In this document: positions 35,166 to 46,054 of the stretch, piece after piece
Position numbering within the stretch: the stretch's first letter is position 1
How the letters are laid out: each line of letters starts with the position of its first letter
NCBI GenBank assembly: GCA_936450465.1
Contig: OW388300.1
Location: 21,577,232-21,641,231, forward strand
Source of the DNA: Gibbula magus
Lineage: Eukaryota; Mollusca; Gastropoda; Trochida; Trochidae
Length of the DNA: 64,000 bases
Direction: 5' to 3'
Notes under the pieces: model-generated
What the model was told of the DNA's origin: nothing
The model's database searches: none
What the model saw: only the letters and a program-made list of their open reading frames with translations
Program-made: the position numbers and the translations under genes

Positions 35166-35820
35166 ATTAATGTCTAAGGTTGAAGATCTCAGTTTTTACA
35201 TTTATCAGACGCATCTTGAATTTTATAGTTCCTATAATAATAACAGTTCATGCCTATAAGAATAAATATATTGCACGGGAATACGTTGATTGAGTCGTTG
35301 TGCTGAAGTTTGATGTCTAAGTTCCCTTATTCCAATTTCTAAGATGCCTAGCGGCTAGAACAATCGAAATAAAAGTACTTTATCAGACGATAAAGGTATA
35401 GTTTTTGTGATGACGTAACAATTGAATGACGTTTCCGCTCCCCTCGTAATCACGTGTGCCCATGGTAACCCAACGAAAGAGGTCAGTTGAAAAGACCGTG
35501 TTTTTCTGCAAATGATAATGTCCTAAAACAACGGTAGCGTTGTTATAACAATTATTGAAGGAATGTGTTCTTTTGTATCCCAATTAGTCTTAAATTTTAA
35601 GCTACATTTGTACTTGAACCAAAACGACGAAATCCGCATTAGGCAACCCCAGGAACCACTATGACGTCACAACAGAACAATGACGTCATAGTCGCTGTTG
35701 TCGCACGACTCGTCAGTTGGCCCTGATCATGGATTATTAATATTAAGGAAGTAAACTCTATTTTTCTTGCAAAATTACTCAAAGCAGAATGTTGAGTTAT
35801 GGGTTATCTTAGAAAAGTAG

Positions 35821-35982
35821 TAAAGTTCGCTGTACCCCAATGTGTTTTGTAATAAAGTATAGTTTTGCCCTGAACTATTATAAGGTCAAAGTACTCGGAC
35901 TACCGTCCTCGTACTTTAACTATAATAGTTCAGGGCAAAACTATACTTTATTACAAAACACATTGGGGTACAGCGAACTTTA
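35821..35982. repeat. Perfect inverted repeat: 62-bp arms, 38-base spacer
   Basis: The arms at 35821-35882 and 35921-35982 are exact reverse complements beginning TAAAGTTCGCTGTACCCC. The spacer itself has an inner inverted pair (AAAGTAC and GTACTTT). It contains no protein. Perfect arms imply either very recent origin or gene conversion. It could be a foldback element end or a hairpin-RNA source. Confidence 0.9.
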
Positions 35983-35989
35983 TTTCTTA

Positions 35990-37080
35990 AGTATATATTT
36001 GTTTCCAGTAGGAACAGATAGTACTATAAAACGATATTATGATTTTCTCATCAGTTCTCATTCAATTTATGTCTTTATCAGTAGAATCTTTTTCAAAAAC
36101 GCAACTTCCGGGACAGCTTTGTTTAAGTTGTTGTGAGTCGATGTTAGGTCTGTAATAATAATTCAGTATTTACATTATTTGGTGGATAAATAGTATAGGA
36201 ACTATAAGTGTCAATGGTTGAGTCGCTACCATAATGACGAGTGCACATTCGTAGAAATATTAAAGATGCAGAAGGCATACAGCGTATCACTTGATATTAC
36301 TGAGAATAAACTTATACTAATATAATACGTTATTATTGTGTTTACTTGTATTGTCGCAAGTAAACACCAGTCTACAACTGTGGACAAATACGTAGCACAA
36401 TGAGCAATCTATTATATAGTGACACGAAGGCTGGTTGGCTACATAAAATTGTAAATTACAATACATATTTAAAAGATACCCAAACCTTGTTGGGAAAGAG
36501 CAATCACACAACACAATACTTGAGGGAAATCATTTTCTAAAGGTCCACAAAAAGTTTTTCATTTTGATACTCATTACTTCGAGATGAATTCAATTTACAA
36601 AGATATCAAAATGTCATGTGAATTCTGTTGTATATGATATTCCAAATATGTTACCAACCTACTAGTTAATAGCTTGCAGTTTCTGTCAAGAGCAGTGAAT
36701 GTCCATTTCAATCACAACTTGTATGATATGTAAACTATAATCCGAGGTATGCCTGAATTGGCTACGAATTGTTACCTCTGGTCTTACATTCATTTCACTG
36801 CCCAAGATGTAAATGTCACGTAAAAGATGTGTGGGTGAATCAATTGACAATTGGGAGTATATATAGTACAACACAATACCGAATACAGAAATGCTATCTT
36901 ACAATGTACAATAAATTGTTCCTTTCAACCGTGATATGAGCTGCAGGTAACACATTGCATATTGATCAGGACATGAAGTTTAATGTTCCTAATGATAACG
37001 TCGATGTTGCATTTGATGCTCATATACTCTGATAACAGTAAGAAGTGAAACTGTCAAACTACAACTAGAACCATTCAGCC
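35990..37080. other. No recognised features
   Basis: AT-rich; small frames lack domain-like composition. Confidence 0.4.
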
Positions 37081-37093
37081 ATGGCCATTACTG

Positions 37094-37191
37094 TATATAA
37101 ACCCGAGTTGATTAATCCTGTGTTATCGGATTAGTGTTCCTACACCGCTATTCAAGTACTCTCCAGTGCTGCCATTTTCGGAATGACTTTT
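37094..37191 (+). promoter_or_regulatory. Possible TATA promoter and first exon
   Basis: TATATAAACCCGAG is a good TATA-box context. About 90 bases downstream ATGACTTTT meets a strong donor, GTAAGTTTG. The HECT element is inserted about 640 bases further on, so a transcript from here could run into it. No matching downstream host exon is recognised. Confidence 0.25.
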
Positions 37192-37827
37192 GTAAGTTTG
37201 TATTTAATAGTTTCTCAAACTCCATAACTGACAATGTGTAAATCCATTTATTGATTTCTCAATGGGATTGTCTCACCAACAATATTATCGAGTTTGTGAC
37301 TAAATTTCTGCTGAATATTGGCCTTTGCTCCTACAGTTTTCCCTGTGTTTTGCTGGCGGGTTTTTGTTATCATCATTTATCGGTATTATGATCCACAGTA
37401 ATTTGCCACCGTTGCCAGAAGAGTAATTTCTTGATGATCAAGTAAAATCCTATTTTTTGTAATAGAATTCAATTTTAACTTAGATCGAAATATAATTTTA
37501 TGTCCACGCTTTAGGCTGAATAAACCATACTACCATATCATGTTTATCATCTAGTGCCCGTATATGAGCGTTTAGCTTAATCATGAATCTTTAAATGGTT
37601 CATGTTTGTCTTACAATGGCTCGTGTGATTTTATATATAGACATAATTGGAAAAAAATTAGATTGCAATTTAACATGGAAAAGAATCCGAATTCTCCTTT
37701 TAATTGTTGAATTTATGAGCATGAACTAGTATTAGAAGCAATTTCCACTTGTATATAGTATCGTCTAGTATCCATCTTTTTAGTTGCCAATGGCGCATAT
37801 GAGTCAATTTGAAGTAGTCACAAGTCA

Positions 37828-37833
37828 CATATC
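37828..37833. repeat. Left target-site duplication CATATC
   Basis: Six bases directly before the left terminus; repeated exactly at 46308-46313 after the right terminus. Confidence 0.9.
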
Positions 37834-37890
37834 TACGGTGGCATATTAGGGCCATCTGTTTTTGAATTTTTATCTTGAAATTTCAAGATA
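37834..37890. repeat. Left terminal inverted repeat, copy B
   Basis: Matches the reverse complement of 46251-46307 over 57 bases except one G/T mismatch at base 31. The inner 20 bases already form the first array palindrome. Confidence 0.9.
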
Positions 37891-38137
37891 AAAGTTGAAA
37901 TTTCAAGATACGAAGTTGAAATTTCAAGATGACTTTCTTGAAATTTCAAGATACTAAGTTGAAATTTCAAGATACTAAGTTGAAATTTCAAGATACTATC
38001 TTGAAATTTCAAGATAATAAGTTGAAATTTCAAGATAATAAGTTGAAATTTCAAGATATTATTCATAACATTATCTTGAAATTTCAAGTTACTAAGTTGA
38101 AATTTCAAGATACTAAGTTGAAATTTCAAGATACTGA
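37871..38137. repeat. Left subterminal array of CTTGAAATTTCAAG units
   Basis: Twelve copies of TTGAAATTTCAAGATA, mostly at 21-base spacing, mirror the right array. Two turns of B-DNA per unit would put every palindrome on the same face of the helix. The array also translates as LKFQDTK heptads in frame with the downstream reading frame. Confidence 0.85.
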
Positions 38138-38141
38138 ATTG

Positions 38142-39074
38142 ATGGACTACCAATTTGTCACACTTCAAGACAGCATTACAGTTCAACAATTATCAGAACT
38201 AACAGGACTCACTAATATCCGCTTTTATCTCGCCATCAAACCAAAGGATCTAGATATTGATACAACCGCAGCAATGTCAACAACTGGACCTCCTCTGACA
38301 TCGGCGTCAACAGACGGACATCCTCTGACATCGGCGTCAACAGCCGGACATCCTCTGACATCGGCGTCAACAGCCGGACCTCCTCTGACATCGGCGTCAA
38401 CAGCCGGACATCCTCTGACATCGGCGTCAACAGCCGGACATCCTCTGACATCGGCGTCAACAGCCGGACCTCCTCTGACATCGGCGTCAACAGCCGGACC
38501 TCCTCTGACATCGGCGTCAACAGCCGGACATCCTCTGACATCGGCGTCAACAGCCGGACCTCCTCTGACATCGGCGTCAACAGCCGGACCTCCTCTGACA
38601 TCGGCGTCAACAGCCGGACATCCTCTGACATCGGCGTCAACAGCCGGACCTCCTCTGACATCGGCATCAACAGCCGGACATCCTCTGACATCGGCGTCAT
38701 CAGCCGGACATCCTCTGACATCGGCGTCAACAGCCGGACCTCCTCTGACATCGGCGTCATCAGCCGGACATCCTCTGACATCGGCGTCAACAGCCGGACC
38801 TCCTCTGACATTGGCGTCAACAACCAGCATTCCCGTTTCATCAGCTCAAGATCATCCTTGGACAGAAAGAGATGAAATGGATCATACCGCCTCATCAAAT
38901 GAAGATGAACTTCCGAATATTCTGCCTATCCATGCCAATATTGATGTCATTCCAGATTCCTTCGACATCTTGGATGATTTGATTGCTAATTTTGACCAGC
39001 AACAATCAGGCCAGGCATCATACCATTCGCCTCCACAGAGGTCACGTATTTGGCGAATTGAAAACAGAGTTTAA
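38142..39074 (+). CDS. N-terminal part of the HECT protein: repeat-rich region (split gene)
   Basis: I place the start at the Met at 38142 (MDYQFVTLQD), just after the terminal array; the frame is also open upstream to 37929 through KFQD repeats. After about 45 residues come 18 tandem copies of a 10-residue unit (AGPPLTSAST or AGHPLTSAST), then an acidic linker ending in DLIANFDQQQSGQAS. Around 39010-39020 the HECT homology continues in the next frame, so the last roughly 20 residues here are out of frame. I see no GT-AG intron that would join the frames. The repeat region is probably disordered and its function is unknown. Its length will vary because the DNA repeat is nearly perfect. Confidence 0.6.
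   Translation: MDYQFVTLQDSITVQQLSELTGLTNIRFYLAIKPKDLDIDTTAAMSTTGPPLTSASTDGHPLTSASTAGHPLTSASTAGPPLTSASTAGHPLTSASTAGHPLTSASTAGPPLTSASTAGPPLTSASTAGHPLTSASTAGPPLTSASTAGPPLTSASTAGHPLTSASTAGPPLTSASTAGHPLTSASSAGHPLTSASTAGPPLTSASSAGHPLTSASTAGPPLTLASTTSIPVSSAQDHPWTERDEMDHTASSNEDELPNILPIHANIDVIPDSFDILDDLIANFDQQQSGQASYHSPPQRSRIWRIENRV
38281..38820 (+). repeat. Coding minisatellite, 18 x 30 bp
   Basis: Unit CAGCCGGACCTCCTCTGACA plus TCGGCGTCAA. The main variation is C or A at one site, giving Pro or His. The array is open in several frames on both strands; the plus frame is chosen because it leads to the HECT domain. Confidence 0.95.
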
Positions 39075-40038
39075 GAAACACGGCTATGACTTGGACAAAG
39101 ATGTGTTCAATTTTCAGATGATATTACCAAATGGAGATTTGGAGGTTGCAGAGGATAACGGGGGCGTAATGCGTGATGCATTGGTAGAGTTCTGGGACTC
39201 ATTCTTTGACCAGTACTGTCTTGGAAATACTTGCAAAGTGCCATTCATTCGTCATGATTACGATCATGAGGAGTGGCAGGCGATTGCATCTGTATTATAT
39301 CTTGGTTGGAAGTGGCAAAAGTACTTTCCTATCTCATTGGCCAAGTCCTTCATGTCATGCTGCATCTTTGGACTGGACACATTTGGAACAACAAAGGAGT
39401 CGATTATTCCAGAGTACCTTTCATTTCTGCCATGTTCAGAATCAGAAATACTCAAGTCGGCCCTGGCTGGAAGATTTGATGAGGAAGAATTGATTTACAT
39501 CCTCAGTGTCCATGAGTGCAGAGTGTTGCCAACAAAGGAAAATATCAAGAGGTTGGTGGGGGAAATTGCGCACAAGGAAATGATCCAACAGCCGATGTAT
39601 GTCAAGGGTGCTTGGTTTGAGAAATTCTCATTGTTCCACTTTAACCTAAGTAGCATATCACTTGAGGACATGTACGACTCTCTGCGCCCAAATCCTCGAA
39701 AAGTGGTGAAGATGCTGTCGTTTCCAGAAGATATGTCGTCACATCAAAAAGTGACGTCAGATTTCTTGAAGAAGTATGTTCGAGAACTGGAAAAGGACTC
39801 GCTCGGGTGCTTTCTACGGTTCTGCACTGGTGCCGACCTGTGTCTGCGAGACGTCACTGGTGTTCTGAAGCCCATCTTTGTTCGGTTTTCCTCAATCTCC
39901 GGTCTGGCAAGAAGACCTGTGGCCCACACGTGTGGCCAAGTCCTCGAGTTACCTAATCAATATGAAAACTTCATGGACTTCCGAACTGAATTCAATATGA
40001 CCCTTGAGAGTGGTTTGTGGGTTATGGACTATGTTTAA
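38983..40038 (+). CDS. HECT-type E3 ubiquitin ligase domain, transposon passenger
   Basis: HECT ligases take ubiquitin from an E2 onto a catalytic cysteine and pass it to a substrate. This frame opens at a TTG within the previous frame, so it has no start codon of its own and is the second part of one gene. Homology begins near LHRGHVFGELK. MILPNGDLEVAEDNGGVMRD, VPFIRHDYDHEEW and GWKWQKYFPISLA follow, as in an expanded invertebrate/fish HECT family. The C-lobe shows FLRFCTGAD, then RRPVAHTCGQVLELP with the catalytic Cys317 (codon 39931-39933), and ends ESGLWVMDYV. The catalytic motif is intact. AATAAA at 40787-40792 may end the transcript. The gene converges on the integrase. The function in transposition is unknown; it might alter host factors or the transposase. 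Confidence 0.8.
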   Translation: MLILTSNNQARHHTIRLHRGHVFGELKTEFKKHGYDLDKDVFNFQMILPNGDLEVAEDNGGVMRDALVEFWDSFFDQYCLGNTCKVPFIRHDYDHEEWQAIASVLYLGWKWQKYFPISLAKSFMSCCIFGLDTFGTTKESIIPEYLSFLPCSESEILKSALAGRFDEEELIYILSVHECRVLPTKENIKRLVGEIAHKEMIQQPMYVKGAWFEKFSLFHFNLSSISLEDMYDSLRPNPRKVVKMLSFPEDMSSHQKVTSDFLKKYVRELEKDSLGCFLRFCTGADLCLRDVTGVLKPIFVRFSSISGLARRPVAHTCGQVLELPNQYENFMDFRTEFNMTLESGLWVMDYV

Positions 40039-40344
40039 AAGTCAAGAAGTTACTGTTCTACTTTGATCAGAGCAAGTGTTTATTTAATTTATTTTCATAT
40101 TTGTGAGCACAAACATGTTTGCTTTGACAGGAGACCCCTTTCTTTGAAGGTATATGCTACACTTCACAATTAGTATTTAGTAGCATAATTGCATTGCGAG
40201 TTCAGTGTGTAAACTGTAACAGTAAGTAAAATAACCCGATTTGTATTGCAGATTCATTTTAATCAAGAGGGGATATTTAAGGACAATTTTTTCTGATTGA
40301 TGTTATTTATAAACAAAATTACTTGCTGTAGGATTGAATTTTAG

Positions 40345-40746
40345 ATCCTCTCATTTATATCATTTTGATGTTACAGCCAAGAGATACTGGCTTTCTGAGA
40401 TGTTACGGTTTTAATGTTCTTTCACCCTTTGGATAAATGTGTGCAAACTACAAATCAAACACTTCCAAATATGTGCCTGCATGAAAATTCCAAGAAAGCT
40501 AAGGCTTAATTGATTTAACCCGTGCTATTGTTTTAGTAAGTTAATATCCTCTCATTTATATCATTTTGATGTTACAGCCAAGAGATACTGGCTTTCTGAG
40601 ATTTTACGGTTTTAATGTTATTTCACCCTTTGGATAAATGTGTGCAAACTACAAATCAAACACTACCAAATATGTGCCTGCATTAAAATTGCAAGAATGC
40701 TAAGGCTTAATTGATTTAACCGGTGCTATTGTTTTAGTGTGTTAAT
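40345..40746. repeat. Tandem duplication, 2 x 201 bp
   Basis: ATCCTCTCATTTATATCATT starts both units (40345 and 40546). They differ at only a few positions, so the duplication is recent. It lies in the 3' untranslated part of the HECT gene. Confidence 0.9.
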
Positions 40747-40799
40747 CATTTTGATCTTCATTGTTTCATAGACAAGCAACGCGAAAAATAAATTGAGTC

Positions 40800-41640
40800 A
40801 AAGTATTGAACTTCCTCTAATGTTTTGTGTTGTTTATTCCCATTATCCAACTACAATGTGTAATCTCGAAATCTACAACGCAGTTCACTGTCTCTGTATA
40901 TGTTGACGTTCAAGTTTGAAGTAAATTACTGACATGTTTCAACAACTCCAAGATATATTTGCTCACAAAACAAAAAACACCATTGTGAAAGATCCAAATT
41001 GTTGCCACGGAAATAGAAAAGGAATAGAATCGTTAAAAAGCTCAACACTCAAAATACACATCTACATAGTACAGAGAGGCAGTATAGTAAAGTGGTCAAA
41101 TAGTTTCAGAAACACATACTATACCTAAAAAGTCCTAATTTTTGCAATGGACAAAAACATTTTCTTGGAAAATATCAAACTGGCAAAAGGCGCATCTACA
41201 TCATATGGAGAGGCAGAATACCAAATTTGGTTAGGATTGGTCAGATGGTTTTGGAGTTATAAAGAGCCAACAACAACGCCAACAACTAGGTCAACACCGA
41301 TGCCGACAGAAACCAACCAAAATACAATATGTCTCCCGACCTGGCCCTTATTGGACCTCATTAAAGGCACTGTTTCAAGCAAATATTTCGAAAACACAAG
41401 TAACGCACATATATTTGCTATCTATGTATATATATTTCTGACGATCCGCACTTCGGTAATCTACCAAATGCGTTACGTATTCAGGTCAAAAAGTTAATTT
41501 TAGAAAATCGGAATGAATTAATACAACTTGTCATTAAATCGACCCTGGCTCGCTCTGGTGGCCAAGCGAAACCTATGGAGTTACCTTTCCTAAAGCACTC
41601 TCCACGTGCCACAATGTAATTTTTCTTTTGCCAGTACCCA
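40800..41640. other. Internal transposon DNA without recognised gene
   Basis: The frame at 41147-41497 (MDKNIFLENIKLAKG…) has a Thr/Pro-rich stretch but no family resemblance that I can see. It may be non-coding. Confidence 0.35.
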
Positions 41641-41644
41641 GCAG

Positions 41645-41705
41645 TGGTGTAGTGGTTAGCGTGTTGGTCTATCACCCCGACAGTCTGATTTAAAACCGTG
41701 TTGCG
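41645..41705 (+). repeat. tRNA-like relic, possible SINE head
   Basis: AGTGGTGTAGTGGTTAGCG is a good A-box region. The expected B-box is degenerate (GTCTGATTTAAAACC) and no cloverleaf closes. It is probably a decayed tRNA-derived SINE inside the transposon. Confidence 0.35.
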
Positions 41706-42039
41706 AGGAAAAAAAGTTTCAAAATTGTTCATCTACTGGGATACGAACTCGATCTAAAACCTCGCGACACGGTCTGATAGCAGCCAGTACAGTCGCATGT
41801 TCTGGCCGGAAACGCGTCATCAGCCAGTGAGAAAATGACAGACTACTTGCAAAAGCGTTCATATCAGTAACTAGGGGCAAGTAACTCCTGCTAATCCATT
41901 GGACATGGTCGTCGCCATCTTTCTTTTTAATAGCGGTGAACTGATTGGTCCGTTCAAGACTGGGTTTTTGTCTGCAGAAAATGCGCGTATACTGGCTGTT
42001 GTCAGACCCTGTCGAGAGAAATCGAACCAGTTTATATCT

Positions 42040-42797
42040 CATCCTCGATAACTCCAGAGTATACGTTCCGATAATTCTCCACTATACTCTGGACAAATTA
42101 TAGGCTCGAACCGAGAATTTTATTACCTCCCTTGGCTGACCATGCCTTCTCTCAGTGGCCAATCAAATCACATTCGTTCAGGCGCAGCTTAAGGTCTCAA
42201 TCTGTGACTTGTATAGCTTATACCATTTTTCATTAACGGTGTGTCGAAAAATACATAATAAATTAAACATTTTCTGGTGTATAATAAAGAAAGGTGGTGA
42301 CATATTATGATTGTGTGAAATAGTTTTTGGTTTATGATTAAATAATATTTGTTCTATGGCTGTTTATTATTTGTTTAAAAAATACAAATAATATTTTCAG
42401 CCATTTGTGAGAGTTATCTCCCCTGATGATATCATGAAACGGTCATGATTATTTTTCTCTCTTGACACAAAACTGGGAATATTTAATGGATAAGAAAACA
42501 TCGTCCCTTCAAAGAAATGTTTCATAGTTTTGCTAACCATGAGTCGGATTTTCAAACAAAACCGAGAACACTTTGGAAGGACATTTCGCCCACTGCAATG
42601 ACTGTCATGGTTTCCCGACGAAGCGGGTGTGTGTCATGTTGAAGCCGTTTGATTGGTATGCAGGACTTACCTGCGTAGACAGCGGGTTGGACGAATATCA
42701 GCTAAGGGAGGTAATAAAATTCTCGGTTCGAGCCTATAATGTGTCCAGAGTATAGTGGAGAATTATCGGAACGTATACTCTGGAGTTATCGAGGATG
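42040..42797. mobile_element. Nested 758-bp MITE with arms of about 95 bp, Mutator-like
   Basis: Ends CATCCTCGATAACTCCAGAG and its complement continue as inverted arms to about 42134 and 42703, with about one mismatch. Flanks TTTATATCT and TTTGTATCT give a 9-bp duplication with one mismatch. The interior is non-coding. Near-identical arms indicate youth or conversion between arms. Confidence 0.75.
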
Positions 42798-43046
42798 TTT
42801 GTATCTCGGTAGATGCAAAAATAATTCCTCAAATTAGGGTCGATTTTAATCAGACTGATCACCCAGACAGGTTTCAAATCCCGGTGGAGACACCAAAGAT
42901 TTGTGACTTGGATTGAATACTTTGTTGTGTCCTGGGGCAAGGCACTTTATCCACATTGCACTCAGTTCATCCAGCTGCATTAATGGGTACCTGAATATGG
43001 GAAAATTAAGTACAGACCTATGGGGCATCGAAATTACAATTCCCCC

Positions 43047-43302
43047 AAATCTCATTAACATCATATATTTGATTCGTGACGTAGGTTAAGTTTACTTTAG
43101 GGATGTCACTCATCTAAGATCTGACGGAATCCCGTAGAGAGCCGTATCCACTTTTAGAATTTTGAAAGCATGATAGTGCAATGGAAAGCGAAAGCGAAAG
43201 TACGAACATGACTCTCCGGGAGTCCGTCAGATCTTAGATGATTGACAAACCTAGTAAGCTACACCTTCGGAACGAAACAAATATATGATTTTGATGAGAT
43301 TG
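43047..43302. mobile_element. Palindromic MITE, copy B of 819-1074
   Basis: Same sequence and same AATTCCCCC flanks as in copy A. Confidence 0.8.
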
Positions 43303-43517
43303 AATTCCCCCAGGATAATAATGTACCGCCAGTGAGTAGTCCTGAACTGGATATTAGGCTCTAAGTTTATCATCATTACTATTATTATTCTCTTTAATTT
43401 TCAGAAAGCCAAATACCATAAACATGTTGGTAATCGGGGAAGGACACATCATAAACTACATTTTCGTTCTACTTCGATCCTTGAAAATATAGAAATCATT
43501 ATTCTTTAAAAACGACA

Positions 43518-43550
<33 letters not shown>
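43518..43550. repeat. Poly-G run of 33 bases, copy B
   Basis: Same length as in copy A. Confidence 0.9.
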
Positions 43551-43866
43551 CTTGGAATGTACGGAAAACCACGTCAGTGGGTGGGGGGAGGGGTTCTAAA
43601 AGCTCCTTTCAAGCTTAAATTTTGCTTATCATACGTGAATGTCGGGTCATTTTTTCAAATATACTGAAAAGTATTGGGTTTTCGTGTCGTTATTATGTTA
43701 TTATTGCAATACAACCACATATGCAAACAAGTATTGCAACGCCCAAGATAAATCTTAATTTTCCCCGCGTTCTGCAACATAAATTTACATAGAACTGACT
43801 ATCTTACAGGCAAGAAGTATTTTCGGAAATTTTAAAGGTAGATGCAGTGAGTTGTTTGAGTCACAT

Positions 43867-44088
43867 CAATCTCATTAAAATCATATCTTTACTTCGTTCC
43901 GTATGATATGTTTACTTAGATCTGCAGAAATCCCGTAGAGCCGTATCCATTACGTGATTTTCAGAATTTTGAAAGCATGATACTGCAATGGAAAGCGAAA
44001 GTGAAAGTAGAAACATGATATTAGATTATTGACTCCAAAGTATGTTTAACCTACGGAACGAATCAAGTATATGATTTTAATGAGATTG
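43867..44088. mobile_element. Palindromic MITE, copy B of 1639-1860
   Basis: Same sequence and same GAGTCACA(T/A) flanks as in copy A. Confidence 0.8.
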
Positions 44089-44259
44089 GAGTCACAAATG
44101 CCAAACTTTATAAATGGTGCTATTACATCGAGGAGGACTAGTACTGGCTGGTTAATAACATATTATTTGAAGGCCAATCGGTTCAGTTTAAAGCAGAGAT
44201 CCTGATCGAAAACCGGAGATTGACGCGCGCAAGGGTTTCCACAGTTTCAAGTCAGTTTG

Positions 44260-44358
44260 CATCTACCTCCCGGGGTACGAACTCGATCCATGTATGCTCT
44301 AGAGCCAGTGGAGATGTGGCGAGGAAACCTCCGGATCGAGTTCGTATCCCGGTAGATG
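44260..44358. repeat. 99-bp foldback, copy B
   Basis: Copy of 2032-2130. Its right arm GATCGAGTTCGTATCCCGGT also pairs with ACTGGGATACGAACTCGATC at 41736-41755, so it may mark the end of an older 2.6-kb nested element. Confidence 0.55.
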
Positions 44359-44619
44359 CTAACATGTTGAATATAGTCGATTTTAATCAAACTGTTGACG
44401 GGCGTCGTCAAACGTCATTTTGGAAACTTATCTGTAGCAAACAGATACATCAATAATTATATATAAGACCAGATAAGCTAAAAATATAAGTGACACAAAT
44501 GAAGGATTCAAGCATCTTTTGATATGTACCGGTATTTGAATTCTTTATCCACAACAAAACATAAAACACCGTCCAATGTACAAACTTCTGATTGAGTCAC
44601 TGCAATCATCACTGACTTC

Positions 44620-46054
44620 TTACTCATCAAAAAGTTCCTCTCTGAATTCCTGTCTGAGGTTTAGGTACAGTTTGGTCAACTCTGTCTTCTCCACTGAAAA
44701 CTGCCAATTGCGCTCCTCCATAATCAACGTGCATAATTCAAACACTGTGGCGTCACAAGAGAAGCGCGCATCTCTCTGTGTTACCTCTTCCTCGCACAGC
44801 TGAACAGCTTCTGGACTGACTGTCTGCAGGTAATCTCTCTTGTTGTAGAGTGCAGGCAACGAGTACAGCACAACTGGTTTGCCATGAGGACTTGGAATCC
44901 TTTTGTTGAATCTCATGTGATGAAAGTTCCATGTATGTGCAACTCCCTTCAGTTCATTCTGAAAACGACCAGAACACTGTTCATTTATTTAAATATTTAA
45001 TTTATCTAATTGAATTATGTTTTCATTGTAATTTCTTAATATGTAACAATTCTGTAAATTAAATGACTTAATAATTAATCAATTTTGTTACCTGTATTTG
45101 GTGAAGAAACGTGAACTGGATTAAGTTCTTGTCAATGAAATCCCCTGAAAATGATCCATCGTCCTTCAGACCCTTGAAGAGATCCATCCAACACTGTGTC
45201 CACTGTTTTCTCAGGATACTCCACCAAGCTTCAATCCTCTGGTTGGTATGGCTTGATCCAGACAAGAAACTGTTGTCACCTGCAAACCTGTCTTCATGTT
45301 CACGTCGCAGAAACCGTTGCATGTGTTCAACGGTGGTATTTTCTGTTCCTGCATCAGATCGTACACGTTGAGGACACCCATTACATTTTCTAACAGCATC
45401 TGTGTAGTAGCCGGCAATAACTTTTGGATCATTGTTTGTAGTCGCCGCTTCGAGCCATATCACATACCTTGAAAATCCGTCAATGCATCCATGGATACAG
45501 ATTCCAAACGGTTTGAGTTTATCATAACCATCCATATGTCATACAGCATTGGGTCCTGAAGAGAGATAAGTTCGGCGCAATAACTTATGCTTCTTCCGAC
45601 AGCGAACCCCATCTGGATCAATAGCAGTCAGCAAACATCGAACTGTTTCCATGTCTACAACGTAACCCTTCTCCAGGCATTTTCGATGCATCCAACGGTA
45701 TCCATGTTGGCCACCAGATGCTTCACATTCCTGCAGAATATACAGAGCAACCTGTACTATGTCAGTGTGCTTTTTTCTGCGATACAATTTAGATTTCGAT
45801 AGAAGTCTTTTTAGAGTCCGACTACTTATAACTATCCCATGGTCATGAGCTAGGAAACAGAGGATCTCGTTGTTAGATAGTCCAAGCTTGAAATAAGTTG
45901 CAATCACTTGAAGTCGATAAACATCCATCCTTGTTAGCAATGGCAAACCTTTTGAAAGTGACTGAAAGTCCCTCAGCAAAGTAATATATAGTTTGTTATC
46001 TTGAAATTTCAACATAATATCTTGAAATTTCAACTTACTATCTTGAAATTTCAA
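44620..46054 (-). pseudogene. Integrase-core (DDE) transposase, copy B, interrupted by one stop
   Basis: Collinear with copy A: exon 1 at 46054-45092, a 133-base intron with consensus donor and acceptor, and exon 2 at 44958-44620. The likely start is the Met at 45928. The domain order is a helix-turn-helix-like region, the integrase core with Asp, Asp and Glu in HMDGYD, RSDAGTEN and NQRIEAWW, and a C-terminal part. The TGA at 45539-45541 replaces the Trp that precedes the first catalytic Asp by two residues, exactly as in copy A. A single TGG-to-TGA change would explain it. The protein is otherwise intact, so the mutation is recent or tolerated, for example through readthrough or supply from another copy. 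Confidence 0.85.

Noticed and set aside
38225..38898. Two long minus-strand reading frames over the 30-bp minisatellite
   Set aside because: A 30-bp repeat without stops is open in several frames. Only the plus frame leads towards the HECT domain; the minus frames show no conserved domain.
41645..41705. Functional tRNA gene
   Set aside because: An A-box is present but the B-box is degenerate and no acceptor stem or cloverleaf can be closed.
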